A DNA stretch of 64,000 nt, taken from the NCBI RefSeq assembly GCF_014678725.1, contig NZ_CP061497.1, forward strand, positions 2,000,001 through 2,064,000, written 5' to 3'. Below the pieces are notes generated by a model that worked only from the letters and a program-made list of their open reading frames with translations, had not been told where the DNA came from and did not search any database. Numbering within the stretch: position 1 is the stretch's first letter; every line of letters starts with the position of its first letter. A program made the translations under genes and the position numbers. Shown here piece by piece: positions 50,031 to 60,015 of this stretch. The stretch comes from Thermomonas sp. XSG. GTDB taxonomy: Bacteria; Pseudomonadota; Gammaproteobacteria; Xanthomonadales; Xanthomonadaceae.

Positions 50031-52757
50031 ATGGAAGGTCTGATCGGGTTGCTCGTGCTCGCGATCCTGGCGGTGCCGGTGTTGTTGGTCGTGGCGCTGG
50101 TCTCGGTGTCCGGGCTCAAGCGCCGCGTCGCCGACCTGGAAGCGGAAGTGGCGCAGCTGCACCGGCGGGCAACGGCACCGCCGGTGCAGGCCGCCGCTGC
50201 AGACCCCACCCTCGGCGACTGGATGCAGTCAACCGCATCGCCGCCGAAGTCGCCCTATGCACGGCAGGCACACCCGACAACGCCTGCCGCGGCCGCGCCT
50301 GCGCCCCCGGTCGCCGATGCGCCGCCGCCGCCGCCGGCTGATGCCGCGGCAACGGCCCGCTCCCCGGAAGCCACTGCGCCATCCGCTCCGGCCTCGCCAA
50401 GCCCTGCGCCGCCTGCGCGCGCTGTCCCGCCGGCTGCGCCGGCGCGACCGGACATCGTCACCGTCGGCCTGCGTGCGGTGAAGCGCTGGTTCAGCGTCGG
50501 CAACGTGCCGGTGAAGATCGGCATGCTGGTGCTGCTGGCCGGCGTGGCGGCATTGCTGAAGTACGCCACCGACCAGGGCTGGATGGTGATGCCGCCGGAA
50601 TTCAAACTCGCCGCCGTCGCGGCGGCGGCGCTGGGGGCGCTGGTGTTCGCCTGGCGCAAGCGAGAGAGCAATCGTGCGTTCGCGCTCAGCCTGCAGGGGG
50701 GCGCCATCGGGGTGTTGCTGCTGGTGGTATTCGCCGCGTTCAAGGGCTTCGGCCTGCTGCCTGCGGGGGCGGCGTTCGCGTTGAGCGTGATCCTGGTGGC
50801 CGGCGCAGGTGCGCTGGCGGTGCTGCAGGATGCCAGGGCGCTGGCGGTGTTCGCGCTGCTGGCCGGATTCCTGGCGCCGATCTGGTTGTCCACCGGCGGC
50901 GGCAACCACGTGGCGTTGTTCTCCTACTACGCGATCGTCAACGCGGCGATCGTCGGGATCGCCTGGTATCGCGCCTGGCGGGTGCTCAACCTGCTCGGCT
51001 TCGCCTTCACCTTCGGCATCGGCACGGTCTGGGGCGTGCTGGACTATGCGCCGCACAAGTACGCCAGCACCCAGCCGTTCCTGCTGCTGTTCTTCCTGTT
51101 CTACCTGGCGATCCCGCTGCTGTTCGCACGGCGCCGTCCGCCCGGCCGCCGCGACCTGATCGATGGCTGCCTGCTGTTCGGCGTGCCGCTGGTGGCGTTC
51201 TCGCTGCAGGCAGGGCTGATGGCGGGCAGGCCGATGGCGCTGGCGTTCTGCGCGCTGGGCCTGGGCGCGCTGTACATAGCACTGGCGTGGGGGCTGCGGC
51301 AGCGCCGCGGCGTCGACCTGCTGCTGCAGGCCTACGCGATGCTGGCGGTCGGTTTCGCCACGCTGGCGGTGCCGCTGGCGCTGTCGGCGCAGGCCACCGC
51401 CAGCGTGTTCGCGCTGGAAGGCGCCGCACTGGCGTGGCTGGGGCTGCGCCAGCAACGTCGGCTGCCGCAGTTCGCCGGTGCCGGGTTGCAGCTGGCGGCT
51501 GCGGCCGCCTTCGCCATCGCCCGCGCCAACGGCGTGGACGCCGGCACGATGGTGTTCAACGGCAACTTCATGAGCGCGTTGCTGATCGCGCTCGCTGGAT
51601 TTGCCAGTGCCCGAGCCTACCGCGATGCGGGCCACGACACCCCGGCGCTGGCGTACTACGGCTGGGGACTGGCTTGGTGGCTGCTCAACGGCATCCATGA
51701 AATCGATGCTTACCTGCTGCCTCGCATCGCGCCCGATGCGCTGCTGGCGTTCGCTGCGCTGACCGGCTGGCTGGCGGCGGAAGTGCATCGCCGCCGCCCG
51801 GCGGGTGCGCTGGCCGTCACCACGCTGGGCGCCCTCGTCGCGGCGGCGCCGCTGGCGCTGTGGCAAAGCGAGGCGCATGCGCAGCCGTTCGCAGGCCACG
51901 GCCTGTGGGCATGGCTGGCGTTCGCGTTGCTGGGCGTGCGCAGCCTGTTGTGCCTGCGCGACAGCGGTCATCGCGCCGCGGCGGCCGCGCAGTTCACCTG
52001 GTGGCTGGTGTGGGCCCTGACAGGCAGCCTGCTGCTGGATTGGCTGGGCGGGCGGATCGCGGGCCTGGCCGATGGTTGGCGGCAGGCGCTGGTGGCCTTG
52101 CCGTGGCTGGCGCTGGCGACACTGGCGCTGTATCGCTGGCGCTGGCTGTCGATGCCGCTGGGCGAGCGCTTCGACGGCTGGCGCGAGCGCCTGCTGGCGG
52201 TGGTCTTCGCGGTGCTGGGCCTGTGGTGGGTCGCCGCCCTGTTCCGGGCCGGTGGCGCCGCGCCGTTGCCGTGGGTGCCGCTGCTCAACCCGCTGGAGCT
52301 GGTGCAGCTGGCCGCGCTGGTGCTGGCGCTGCGCTGGCAGCTGGCGGATGCGCGCCGCCTGCCGCCGCCGTTGGGCATCCTGTTCGCGCTGCTGGGGTTT
52401 GCCTGGCTGACCGCGCTGGTGCTGCGCGCCGTGCATCACTGGGGCGGCGAACCGTGGTCGGACGTGCTGCTCTCCACCAGCCTGGCGCAGACCAGCCTGA
52501 CCGTGGCCTGGAGCGTGCTGGGCATGCTCGGCTGGGTGGCGGGATCGAAGCGCGGCCAGCGCACGCTGTGGCTGGCCGGCGCGGTGCTGATGGGCGTGGT
52601 GCTGCTGAAGCTGGTGCTGGTGGACCGCCAGCATCTGGGCAATCTGCTCGGCATCGGCTCGTTCATCGCCTACGGCCTGCTGTGCACGGTGGTGGGGTAT
52701 TTCGCGCCGGCGCCGCCGAGGCGCGCCGACGATGAGGCGACGGAGGTGTCCGCATGA
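50031..52757 (+). CDS. DUF2339 polytopic membrane protein
   Basis: A 908-aa protein. It has an N-terminal TM (about 3-24), a coiled coil (KRRVADLEAEVAQLHRR), an Ala/Pro-rich linker (about 60-145) and then more than twenty hydrophobic helices. The signature RPDIVTVGLRAVKRWFSVGNVPVKIGMLVLLAGVAALLKYA is summarised by GNVPVKIGMLVLL. Function is unknown. Related proteins may act in envelope or polysaccharide processes. It is coupled to the DUF3999 gene by ATGA. The start is ATG 50031; an ATG four codons earlier is possible. Confidence 0.9.
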   Translation: MEGLIGLLVLAILAVPVLLVVALVSVSGLKRRVADLEAEVAQLHRRATAPPVQAAAADPTLGDWMQSTASPPKSPYARQAHPTTPAAAAPAPPVADAPPPPPADAAATARSPEATAPSAPASPSPAPPARAVPPAAPARPDIVTVGLRAVKRWFSVGNVPVKIGMLVLLAGVAALLKYATDQGWMVMPPEFKLAAVAAAALGALVFAWRKRESNRAFALSLQGGAIGVLLLVVFAAFKGFGLLPAGAAFALSVILVAGAGALAVLQDARALAVFALLAGFLAPIWLSTGGGNHVALFSYYAIVNAAIVGIAWYRAWRVLNLLGFAFTFGIGTVWGVLDYAPHKYASTQPFLLLFFLFYLAIPLLFARRRPPGRRDLIDGCLLFGVPLVAFSLQAGLMAGRPMALAFCALGLGALYIALAWGLRQRRGVDLLLQAYAMLAVGFATLAVPLALSAQATASVFALEGAALAWLGLRQQRRLPQFAGAGLQLAAAAAFAIARANGVDAGTMVFNGNFMSALLIALAGFASARAYRDAGHDTPALAYYGWGLAWWLLNGIHEIDAYLLPRIAPDALLAFAALTGWLAAEVHRRRPAGALAVTTLGALVAAAPLALWQSEAHAQPFAGHGLWAWLAFALLGVRSLLCLRDSGHRAAAAAQFTWWLVWALTGSLLLDWLGGRIAGLADGWRQALVALPWLALATLALYRWRWLSMPLGERFDGWRERLLAVVFAVLGLWWVAALFRAGGAAPLPWVPLLNPLELVQLAALVLALRWQLADARRLPPPLGILFALLGFAWLTALVLRAVHHWGGEPWSDVLLSTSLAQTSLTVAWSVLGMLGWVAGSKRGQRTLWLAGAVLMGVVLLKLVLVDRQHLGNLLGIGSFIAYGLLCTVVGYFAPAPPRRADDEATEVSA

Positions 52758-54121
52758 AGAACATCCGCATGGCGCGCTGGGTGTGGTTGCTGGCCCTGCC
52801 GCTGGCCGCACTCGCGGCGACCGCCGACGACTACGCCGGTCGCTGGCCACTGACGCTGGAGCGCGCCGACGGCGGCGCCTACCGGGTGGTGCTGGACCGC
52901 GATGTGTACCGCCAGCTGCAATCGCCTGCGCTGCGTGACCTGGTGGTAGTCAACGCCGGCGGCGCGCCGGTGGCGACCGCCGTGTTCCCGCCGGACGCGC
53001 CGCTGGCGCAGGCAGGCGGGAACGTCACGCTGCCGTGGTTCCCGCTGCCGGTCGATGCCGGCGCGACCGGGCTCGACATCGCCGCGATCAGCGAGGTCGC
53101 CAGCGACGGCAGCCTGCGCCGGGTCGAGCTGCGTGGCGCGAACGCCGATGCGGTTGGCGACAGCGGCTTCGTCATCGACGCCAGCCGCCTGCGTGAACCG
53201 GTGGTCGCGCTGCGCTTCGCCTGGTCGGATGCGCAGGCGTTCGATCGCGGCTACCGCGTCAGTGCTTCCGACGACCTGCGGCGGTGGCGGGAGATCGAAC
53301 CGGATGGCCGGCTGGTGCAGCTGCGCAACGGAGACCGCCGTGTGGTCGAAGACCGCATCGTCCTGCCGGGTGTGCGCGCGAAGTACCTGCGCCTGTTGCC
53401 GAACACGCGCCAGCAGGGGCCTCTGGTTTTGACCGGCGTGCGCGCGGAACTGCCGGGGCAGGTCGCCGCCCCGGCACTGCAATGGGAAGAGCTGCAGGGA
53501 CGCCGGGTCGAGGGTCGCGACGGCGTGCACTTCGAATATGCGCTGGCGGGGCGTTTCCCGATCGAGGCCGCCGACGTTGTGGCGCCCGGCAACAGCACCC
53601 GCGGCTGGCTGCTGGAAAGCCGCGATGGCGACGATGCCGCGTGGCAGACGGTGGCCCCGCCGTGGGTGGCCTACCGGGTGGACAGCAGCGAGGGTTCCAG
53701 CCGCTCGCCGCCGCAGCCGTTGGATCGGCTGGTGCGCGACCACCAGTGGCGGCTGCAGGCACGCAGCGACGGCGCCCGGGAAGCGCCGGTACTGCGGTTG
53801 GGCTACCGCCCGGAAGTCGTGTTGTTCCTTGCCGAAGGCCAGTCCCCCTTCGCGCTGCTGGCCGGGAGCGCGCGTGCCCAGCGCCCGGCCACGCCGCTGC
53901 CGCAGTTGATCGACACCCTGCGCGCGGCACGCGGCAAGGACTGGCAACCGGCGGCGGCAGCCCTGGGCCAGCGCGAGGAGCTGGCCGGTGCCGCCGCGTT
54001 GCAGCCGGGAACCCCCATCGACTGGCGGCGCTGGTTGTTGTGGGGCCTGCTGCTTGGGGGCGCGCTGCTGGTGGCCGGGTTTGCCGCCAGCCTGCTGCGG
54101 AAGCGGCCTCCTGCCGGGTGA
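52754..54121 (+). CDS. DUF3999 membrane-anchored periplasmic protein
   Basis: A 455-aa protein with a signal peptide (to about 24), a periplasmic beta-rich part with two galactose-binding-like halves (about 30-415), and a C-terminal TM helix (about 427-447) with a basic end (LLRKRPPAG). DUF3999 genes regularly follow DUF2339 genes, so the two products probably form one complex. No enzyme motif is visible. Confidence 0.88.
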   Translation: MKNIRMARWVWLLALPLAALAATADDYAGRWPLTLERADGGAYRVVLDRDVYRQLQSPALRDLVVVNAGGAPVATAVFPPDAPLAQAGGNVTLPWFPLPVDAGATGLDIAAISEVASDGSLRRVELRGANADAVGDSGFVIDASRLREPVVALRFAWSDAQAFDRGYRVSASDDLRRWREIEPDGRLVQLRNGDRRVVEDRIVLPGVRAKYLRLLPNTRQQGPLVLTGVRAELPGQVAAPALQWEELQGRRVEGRDGVHFEYALAGRFPIEAADVVAPGNSTRGWLLESRDGDDAAWQTVAPPWVAYRVDSSEGSSRSPPQPLDRLVRDHQWRLQARSDGAREAPVLRLGYRPEVVLFLAEGQSPFALLAGSARAQRPATPLPQLIDTLRAARGKDWQPAAAALGQREELAGAAALQPGTPIDWRRWLLWGLLLGGALLVAGFAASLLRKRPPAG

Positions 54122-54150
54122 TGCCACGCGCGCCGGCGCCGGACGCCGGT

Positions 54151-54179
54151 TTGCCGCGCCCGCGCGGGGGTCGGACAAT
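54151..54179 (+). promoter_or_regulatory. pgk promoter
   Basis: -35 TTGCCG (54151-54156), a 17-bp spacer and -10 GACAAT (54174-54179), 30 bp before the pgk ATG. Confidence 0.6.
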
Positions 54180-54209
54180 AGGCGGAACTCTCCACGGGAA
54201 CACCGCACC

Positions 54210-55388
54210 ATGTCCATCGTCCGCATGACCGACCTCGACCTTGCCGGCAAGCGCGTGCTGATCCGGCAGGACCTCAACGTGCCGATCGACGAGGCCGGCC
54301 ACATCACCTCCGAGCAGCGCATCCTGGCCTCCCTGCCGACCCTGAAGCTGGCGCTGGAGAAGGGCGCCGCGGTGATGGTGACCTCGCACCTGGGCCGCCC
54401 GAAGGAAGGCGCATGGAGCGCCGCCGATTCGCTGGCGCCGGTGGCTGCTCGGCTGTCGCAGCTGCTGGGCGTGGACGTGCCGCTGGTCAAGGACTGGGTG
54501 GATGGCGTGGACGTGGCGCCCGGCCGGCTGGTGCTGCTTGAAAACTGCCGCATGAACATCGGCGAGAAGGCCGACGACGAAGCGCTGTCGAAGAAGTACG
54601 CCGCGCTCTGCGACGTGTTCGTGATGGATGCGTTCGGTACCGCGCATCGCGCGCAGGCCTCCACCCACGGCGCGATCCGTTTCGCCCCGGTGGCCTGCGG
54701 CGGCCCGCTGCTGATGGCCGAGCTCGATGCGCTGGACAAGGCGCTGGCCAGCCCCGCGCGGCCGCTGCTGGCCATCGTCGCCGGCAGCAAGGTCAGCACC
54801 AAGCTCGAACTGCTGGGCAGTCTGGTCGGCAAGGTCGACCAGCTGATCGTCGGCGGCGGGATTGCGAATACCTTCATCGCCGCGCTGGGCCACGGCGTCG
54901 GCAAGTCGCTGGTGGAGCCGGACCTGCTGGATACCGCCAAGAAGATCATCGCCGACGCGCATGCACGCGGCGCCGACATCCCGCTGCCGGTGGACGTGGT
55001 GGTGGCGCCGGCCTTCGCCGCCGACGCGCCGGCCACGGTCAAGCCGGTGGACGCGGTGGGTGCGGACGACATGATCCTAGACATCGGCCCGGCCACCGCG
55101 GCCCGCTATGCCGAGGTCATCGGTAACGCCGGCACCGTGGTCTGGAACGGCCCGGTCGGCGTGTTCGAGTTCGACGCGTTCGCGGCCGGCACCGAGGCGG
55201 TGGCGCGCGCGATCGCGGCGTCGCAGGCGTTTTCCATCGCCGGTGGCGGCGACACCCTCGCGGCCGTGGACAAGTTCGGCATCGCCGATCAGGTGTCCTA
55301 TATCTCCACCGGCGGCGGCGCCTTCCTCGAGTTCCTCGAAGGCAAGACCCTGCCGGCGGTGGCGGCGCTGGAGGCGCGCGCCGGCTGA
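54210..55388 (+). CDS. pgk: Phosphoglycerate kinase
   Basis: A 392-aa glycolytic kinase transferring phosphate from 1,3-bisphosphoglycerate to ADP. The N-terminal motif [12 protein letters not shown], the SHLGRPKEG loop, and the C-terminal nucleotide-binding [13 protein letters not shown] and [17 protein letters not shown] are all present. It ends TGATG over the HAD phosphatase gene. Confidence 0.97.
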   Translation: MSIVRMTDLDLAGKRVLIRQDLNVPIDEAGHITSEQRILASLPTLKLALEKGAAVMVTSHLGRPKEGAWSAADSLAPVAARLSQLLGVDVPLVKDWVDGVDVAPGRLVLLENCRMNIGEKADDEALSKKYAALCDVFVMDAFGTAHRAQASTHGAIRFAPVACGGPLLMAELDALDKALASPARPLLAIVAGSKVSTKLELLGSLVGKVDQLIVGGGIANTFIAALGHGVGKSLVEPDLLDTAKKIIADAHARGADIPLPVDVVVAPAFAADAPATVKPVDAVGADDMILDIGPATAARYAEVIGNAGTVVWNGPVGVFEFDAFAAGTEAVARAIAASQAFSIAGGGDTLAAVDKFGIADQVSYISTGGGAFLEFLEGKTLPAVAALEARAG

Positions 55389-56011
55389 TGCTGTTCTTCG
55401 ACCTCGACGGCACGCTGGTCGACTCCTCCCTTGGCATCACCCGCTGCGTGGCGCATGCGCTGGCCGCGATGGGTCATCCCGGGCTGCCCGATGCGCAGTT
55501 GCGCGGATGGATCGGGCCGGCCCTGCGGACCAGCTTCGGCCAGTTGTTCGACGATCCCGCCGACGTGGAGCGCGCGGTGACGCTGTACCGCGAGCGCTAC
55601 GACGGGCCGGGCATCACCGAGTGCACCGTCTATGCCGGGATCGCCGATGCCGTCGAGGCATTGCACGCCGCCGGTCGCCGGCTGGCCATCGTCACCGCCA
55701 AGAACGAGCCGCATGCGCGGCGCGTGCTGGCGGCGCTGCCGTTCGGCCACTGTTTCGAGGATGTGATCGGCGCGACCGCGGATGGACGCCTGGCCCACAA
55801 GCCGGAACTGATCGGCGAGGCGCTCCGGCGCTTCGGCGTCGCGCCCGCCGTGTGCGCCATGATCGGCGATCGCCACCTGGACATCGAGGGTGCACGCCAC
55901 CATGGCATGCGCGGGATCGGCGTGCTGTGGGGCTTCGGCGACGCGGAGGAGCTGGCACAGGCGGACGCGCTCGCGCGCACGCCGGATGCGCTGCGCGCGC
56001 TGCTGGCCTGA
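55388..56011 (+). CDS. HAD-family phosphatase, phosphoglycolate phosphatase-like
   Basis: A 207-aa HAD hydrolase. Motif I is DLDGTLVDS (nucleophile D5), motif II is the Thr in AIVTAKN, motif III is the Lys in LAHKPELI, and motif IV is IGDRHLDIEGAR. The four-helix cap between motifs I and II places it with Gph/PGP-type enzymes. Translational coupling with pgk suggests removal of a damaging phosphate by-product of glycolysis; that is inference. Confidence 0.88.
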   Translation: MLFFDLDGTLVDSSLGITRCVAHALAAMGHPGLPDAQLRGWIGPALRTSFGQLFDDPADVERAVTLYRERYDGPGITECTVYAGIADAVEALHAAGRRLAIVTAKNEPHARRVLAALPFGHCFEDVIGATADGRLAHKPELIGEALRRFGVAPAVCAMIGDRHLDIEGARHHGMRGIGVLWGFGDAEELAQADALARTPDALRALLA

Positions 56012-56123
56012 CCGGCCGGCGCGCCCGCCGCTGGCATCGTTTGCAGCATCCAGTGGACCATTGCCGGGCGTCGCGCTGTGGTAGCGTTGAAAGTCATCCA
56101 TTGACAGCGATGTCATCGACTTC

Positions 56124-57605
56124 ATGACCGCCGCAGCTACGCAGGAACAACGCCGCCACACCCGCATCGTCGCCACCCTCGGCCCCGCCACCGATCCGCC
56201 CGGCGTGCTGGAAGCGATCCTGCGTGCCGGCGTGGATGTGGTCCGGCTGAACTTCTCGCATGGCGACCCGTCGGCGCAGGTGGAGCGCTGCGAGGCGGTG
56301 CGCGCGATGGCGGCAAGCATCGGCCGCGAGGTCGGCATCCTGGCCGACCTGCCGGGGCCGAAGATCCGCGTGGAGACCTTCGCCGAGGGCAAGGTGGCGC
56401 TGAAGGCGGGGCACCGTTTCGACCTGGTGGCCAGCCTCGATGCGCCGCCCGGCGATGCCAGCCAGGTTGGCGTCAGCTACCTGGAGTTGCCCGGCGACGT
56501 GGCACCCGGCGACGTGCTGTTGCTGGACGACGGCATCGTGCAACTGCAGGTGGCCGCGGTGGAAGGCGAGCGCATCGTCACCACGGTGCTCAATGACTGC
56601 GTGCTGTCCAACCGCAAGGGCCTGAACAAGCAGGGCGGCGGGCTATCGCTGGGCGCCATCACCGAGCGCGACCGCGAGCTGATCGCCATCGCCGCCGGCA
56701 TGCAGGTCGACTTCATCGCGGTCTCGTTCTGCCGCGACGCCGACGACATGCACGAAGCGCGCAGGGTGGCGCGCGCGCATGGCAGCCGGGCCGCGCTGGT
56801 GGCCAAGATCGAGCGCACCGAGGCGATCGAGAACCTGGCCGAGATCGTCGACGCCAGCGACGTGGTGATGGTGGCGCGCGGCGACCTCGGGGTGGAGATC
56901 GGCGACGCCGAACTGCCCGGCCTGCAGAAGAAGATCATCCGCGAGGCGGTGGCGCGCGAGAAAGTGGTGATCACCGCCACGCAGATGCTGCAGTCGATGG
57001 TCGACAGTCCGATGCCCACCCGCGCCGAGGTGCTGGACGTCGCCAACGCGGTCATCGACGGCACCGACGCGGTGATGCTGTCGCAGGAGTCCGCCGCCGG
57101 CAACTGGCCGGTGCGCGCGGTGGAGACGATGGCGCGGATCTGCCTCGGCGCCGAGCGCCAGTTCGCGGTCGATACCGATTTCGAGAAGGCGCGGCGCGGG
57201 CTGGAGCGCGCCGATCAGGCCATCGCCATGGCCACCATGTTCCTGTCCGAGCACATCGGCGTGCGCGCGGTGGTGGCGATGACCGAGTCCGGCGGCACCG
57301 CACGCTACCTGTCGCGGTTCCGCTCCTCGGTGCCGATCTACGCGTTCTCGCACCACGCCAATGCACGCCGGCGGATGGCGCTGATGCGCGACGTGTTCCC
57401 GATGGACTACGACAGCCGCGGCCAGACCCCGCGCGAAGCCGCCCGTGGCAGCATCCGCCTGTTGGTCGAGGCCGGCCTGCTCGGTCCGGGCGACCGGGTG
57501 ATCTTCACCAGCGGCGAGCACATGGAAACCAAGGGCGCCACCAACACCCTGCGCCTGCTGGAAATCGGCACCGACGGGCGCGCCACCGGGCTTGGGGAAT
57601 TGTGA
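56124..57605 (+). CDS. pyk: Pyruvate kinase
   Basis: A 493-aa enzyme of the last glycolytic step. Visible motifs are RIVATLGPATDPP, VVRLNFSHGD, DLPGPKIRVE, the K-containing VAKIERTEAIEN active-site region, MVARGDLGVEIG and ATQMLQSM. The C-terminal allosteric domain is present. It is separated from the HAD gene by 112 bp, so it probably has its own promoter. Confidence 0.97.
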   Translation: MTAAATQEQRRHTRIVATLGPATDPPGVLEAILRAGVDVVRLNFSHGDPSAQVERCEAVRAMAASIGREVGILADLPGPKIRVETFAEGKVALKAGHRFDLVASLDAPPGDASQVGVSYLELPGDVAPGDVLLLDDGIVQLQVAAVEGERIVTTVLNDCVLSNRKGLNKQGGGLSLGAITERDRELIAIAAGMQVDFIAVSFCRDADDMHEARRVARAHGSRAALVAKIERTEAIENLAEIVDASDVVMVARGDLGVEIGDAELPGLQKKIIREAVAREKVVITATQMLQSMVDSPMPTRAEVLDVANAVIDGTDAVMLSQESAAGNWPVRAVETMARICLGAERQFAVDTDFEKARRGLERADQAIAMATMFLSEHIGVRAVVAMTESGGTARYLSRFRSSVPIYAFSHHANARRRMALMRDVFPMDYDSRGQTPREAARGSIRLLVEAGLLGPGDRVIFTSGEHMETKGATNTLRLLEIGTDGRATGLGEL

Positions 57606-57678
57606 ATGCGCGATCCGTTTGCAGGGCATCAATCGCATTGCTATAAGGGGACTTCTTAATCACTTCGCGAGCTGGGAT

Positions 57679-58311
57679 ATGGATTTGGAGCGCACGATTG
57701 TTGGTTCCGTCCTGTTTCTCGCCTGCCTCTCGGCTTCTGCGCAGGCCCCTTCGAAAATTGCAATTGCTAACGAAGGGGGCATCCGCGATCGATGGATGCT
57801 GGCGTCGGACGCCAGCCTGCCAGTTCCGGCCTACCCGAAGGCTTACGAATCAAGTGGCGCGGAGGTCTGCGTTGCAATTGGCTATGTGCTTAACGCCGAC
57901 GGCACTACATCCGATTTTTCCCTCCTGAAATCGTGGAGCGCCCAAGAGCCGAAATTAAACAGGGACGAGTACTGGACGACTTTTGCAGCCGACGCTTCCG
58001 CTGCTTTGGCTCGATGGAAATTTGTGCCGCGCCCGAACGTAGCAGAGCCCAAACCCGTCTATACGGTGGCTACCTTCCTGTTCGGCGCGATCAATTCGCC
58101 AGAATTGCGTCGCAAATGCGCGATTCCCAGTCTCTCGACGCGCTTGGTAGAGCTGCGTTACGACGCCAAAGCTGGGCGGAGAATGGCGTTCGATGGAGTT
58201 TTTGATCGCCTCGACCTTGATCCGGGGATGGTGACGCGGGTGGACCAGCAGCGTCGCAATGACGCGATTGCCGAACGGCAGGCGATCCAGCGCCCGAGGC
58301 CCAAGCGCTGA
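57679..58311 (+). CDS. TonB-like C-terminal domain protein, low GC
   Basis: A 210-aa protein with a signal peptide (cleavage after SASAQA, near 22) and one domain like the TonB C-terminus (VPAYPKAYESSGAEVCVAIGYVLNADGTT, then ALARWKFVPR). It has no N-terminal anchor after cleavage and no ExbD-contact motif. Codon use differs from its neighbours: third positions hold many A and T, and the gene looks markedly less GC-rich than pyk and fba. It is likely a recent arrival or a little-expressed gene. The start is ATG 57679. Confidence 0.7.
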   Translation: MDLERTIVGSVLFLACLSASAQAPSKIAIANEGGIRDRWMLASDASLPVPAYPKAYESSGAEVCVAIGYVLNADGTTSDFSLLKSWSAQEPKLNRDEYWTTFAADASAALARWKFVPRPNVAEPKPVYTVATFLFGAINSPELRRKCAIPSLSTRLVELRYDAKAGRRMAFDGVFDRLDLDPGMVTRVDQQRRNDAIAERQAIQRPRPKR

Positions 58312-58347
58312 GATTGCGCCGACAGCCGGTTGACTCGGGCGGCCGGC

Positions 58348-58353
58348 TATAAT
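58348..58353 (+). promoter_or_regulatory. -10 element of the class I aldolase gene
   Basis: A consensus TATAAT 34 bp before the ATG. The only -35-like hexamer nearby, TTGACT at 58330-58335, is 12 bp away, which is too close for a standard promoter. Confidence 0.6.
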
Positions 58354-58387
58354 GCGCGGATTCCTTCCGCCAGCCGAGCCGCACGCC

Positions 58388-59392
58388 ATGAGCATCGAAC
58401 AACTCGCCGAAACCGCCCGCGCCATGGTGGCCCCGGGCAAGGGCATCATCGCGATCGATGAATCCTCCGCCACCTGCAAGAAGCGCTTCGACGGCGTCGG
58501 CATCGAGTGCACCGAGGAAAACCGCCGCGCCTACCGCGAGCTGCTGCTGACCGCGCCGAACGCCAACCAGTACCTGTCCGGCGCGATCCTGTTCGACGAG
58601 ACCCTTCGCCAGTCCACCAGGGACGGCGTGCCGTTCGCCAAGTACATGATGGACAACGGCATGATCCCGGGCATCAAGGTGGACAAGGGCACCGTGCCGC
58701 TGGCCGGCTTCCCCGGCGAGCTGGTGACCGAGGGCCTGGATGGCCTGCGCGACCGCCTCAAGGAGTACTACAAGCTCGGTGCTCGTTTCGCCAAGTGGCG
58801 CGCGGTGATCACCATCGGCGACGACATTCCGTCCGGCACCTGCATCGAGGCCAACAGCCACGCGCTGGCGCGCTATGCCGCATTGTGCCAGGAGCAGGGG
58901 CTGGTGCCGATGGTCGAGCCGGAAGTGCTGATGGATGGCGACCATGACATCGGCACCTGCTACGAGGTCACCGAAGTGGTGCTGCGTTCGCTGTTCGACG
59001 CGCTGTACAACCAGAGCGTGATGCTGGAAGGCACCATCCTGAAGGCCTCGATGGTCGTGCCGGGCAAGGGCTGCGCCGAGCAGGCCAGCGTCGAGGAAGT
59101 AGCCGAGTCCACCCTGATGTGCCTGAAGTCGGCGGTGCCGGCGATCCTGCCGGGCATCGTGTTCCTGTCCGGCGGCCAAAGCGACGAGGATGCCACCGCG
59201 CACCTCGACGCGATGAACCGGATGGGCCCGAACCCGTGGCCGCTGTCGTTCTCATACGGCCGCGCCATGCAGCAGGCCGCGCTGAAGCTGTGGGCGGCCG
59301 ACATGGCCGGCAACTACGCCAAGGCCCAGCAGACCGTGTTCGAGCGGGCCAAGGCCAATGGCCTGGCTGCACTGGGGCAGTGGGAAGGCTGA
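58388..59392 (+). CDS. fbaB: Fructose-bisphosphate aldolase, class I
   Basis: A 334-aa Schiff-base aldolase of the eukaryote-like class I group. Typical segments are GKGIIAIDESSATCKKRF, the substrate loop KWRAVI, the catalytic Lys in EGTILKASMVVPG and VFLSGGQSDEDAT. No class II zinc motif is present. It closes the glycolytic run pgk-pyk-fba and ends in a strong terminator. Confidence 0.96.
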   Translation: MSIEQLAETARAMVAPGKGIIAIDESSATCKKRFDGVGIECTEENRRAYRELLLTAPNANQYLSGAILFDETLRQSTRDGVPFAKYMMDNGMIPGIKVDKGTVPLAGFPGELVTEGLDGLRDRLKEYYKLGARFAKWRAVITIGDDIPSGTCIEANSHALARYAALCQEQGLVPMVEPEVLMDGDHDIGTCYEVTEVVLRSLFDALYNQSVMLEGTILKASMVVPGKGCAEQASVEEVAESTLMCLKSAVPAILPGIVFLSGGQSDEDATAHLDAMNRMGPNPWPLSFSYGRAMQQAALKLWAADMAGNYAKAQQTVFERAKANGLAALGQWEG

Positions 59393-59440
59393 TCGCGCCC
59401 GGCCGTTGCCCCGGGCAACGGTCGTAGTCCAGCCAAATGG

Positions 59441-59468
59441 AAACGCCGGCCCCGCGCCGGCGTTTTCC
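59441..59468 (+). terminator. Rho-independent terminator after the aldolase gene
   Basis: Stem AAACGCCGGC (59441-59450) and GCCGGCGTTT (59456-59465) with a CCCGC loop, ending in TTTT. Confidence 0.9.
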
Positions 59469-59526
59469 ATTCTGTCTTCCCGCCCGCGTTGCGTCGTATG
59501 CTGCCGGCATCAACGCGGGGGCAACG

Positions 59527-59898
59527 ATGGCGAACGAGGATCTCGCGAAAGAGGTCATGCAGGCACTGGCGCGCGGCGATCGCGCGGGCGCGGCGGGCCT
59601 GCTGCGCGCGGCGGGGATGCCGGCGATGCGGCAGGCGCTGGACCAGTTCAGGGCGCAGGCCGAGAACGAACATCGCGCGCTCAAAGCATTGGGCAGTTCC
59701 ACCCGCGAGACCGCCGCCAAGATCGAAACCCAGGGCGCCCGGGTGCAGGCACAGACCCAGGCTGCGCTGCAGGCGCTGCGAACGCACAAGCGTCCGCCCA
59801 CCGTGGAAATGGGGGAGACGCCCGGCAGCCTGCGCTGGGTGATGATCGTGCTGGGACTGCTGGCGCTGGCCGCGTGGCTCGCCTTCGGCGGCGTCTGA
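59527..59898 (+). CDS. Uncharacterised tail-anchored coiled-coil protein
   Basis: A 123-aa protein with no recognised domain. The first 85 residues are helical, Ala/Gln/Glu/Arg-rich and likely coiled (QALDQFRAQAENEHRALKAL). Then comes a short Pro-containing hinge and one C-terminal TM helix (about 101-120), giving a tail-anchored topology. There is no signal peptide. A good ATG follows, but the ribosome site is weak. It stands between the aldolase terminator and the RND operon. Confidence 0.65.
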   Translation: MANEDLAKEVMQALARGDRAGAAGLLRAAGMPAMRQALDQFRAQAENEHRALKALGSSTRETAAKIETQGARVQAQTQAALQALRTHKRPPTVEMGETPGSLRWVMIVLGLLALAAWLAFGGV

Positions 59899-60015
59899 GC
59901 GCGGTCGGTAACGCACCAGCGCGGGTCCGGTTGACAGCGGCAGGCCAAGCCGATGGCACAGGAGTGTTGTCATCGGCAAAGGCTAGAATCGCGAGCCCCC
60001 CGCCCGAGCCGCGCC

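Noticed and set aside
58330-58353. TTGACT as -35 for the aldolase promoter
   Set aside because: The spacer to TATAAT would be only 12 bp.
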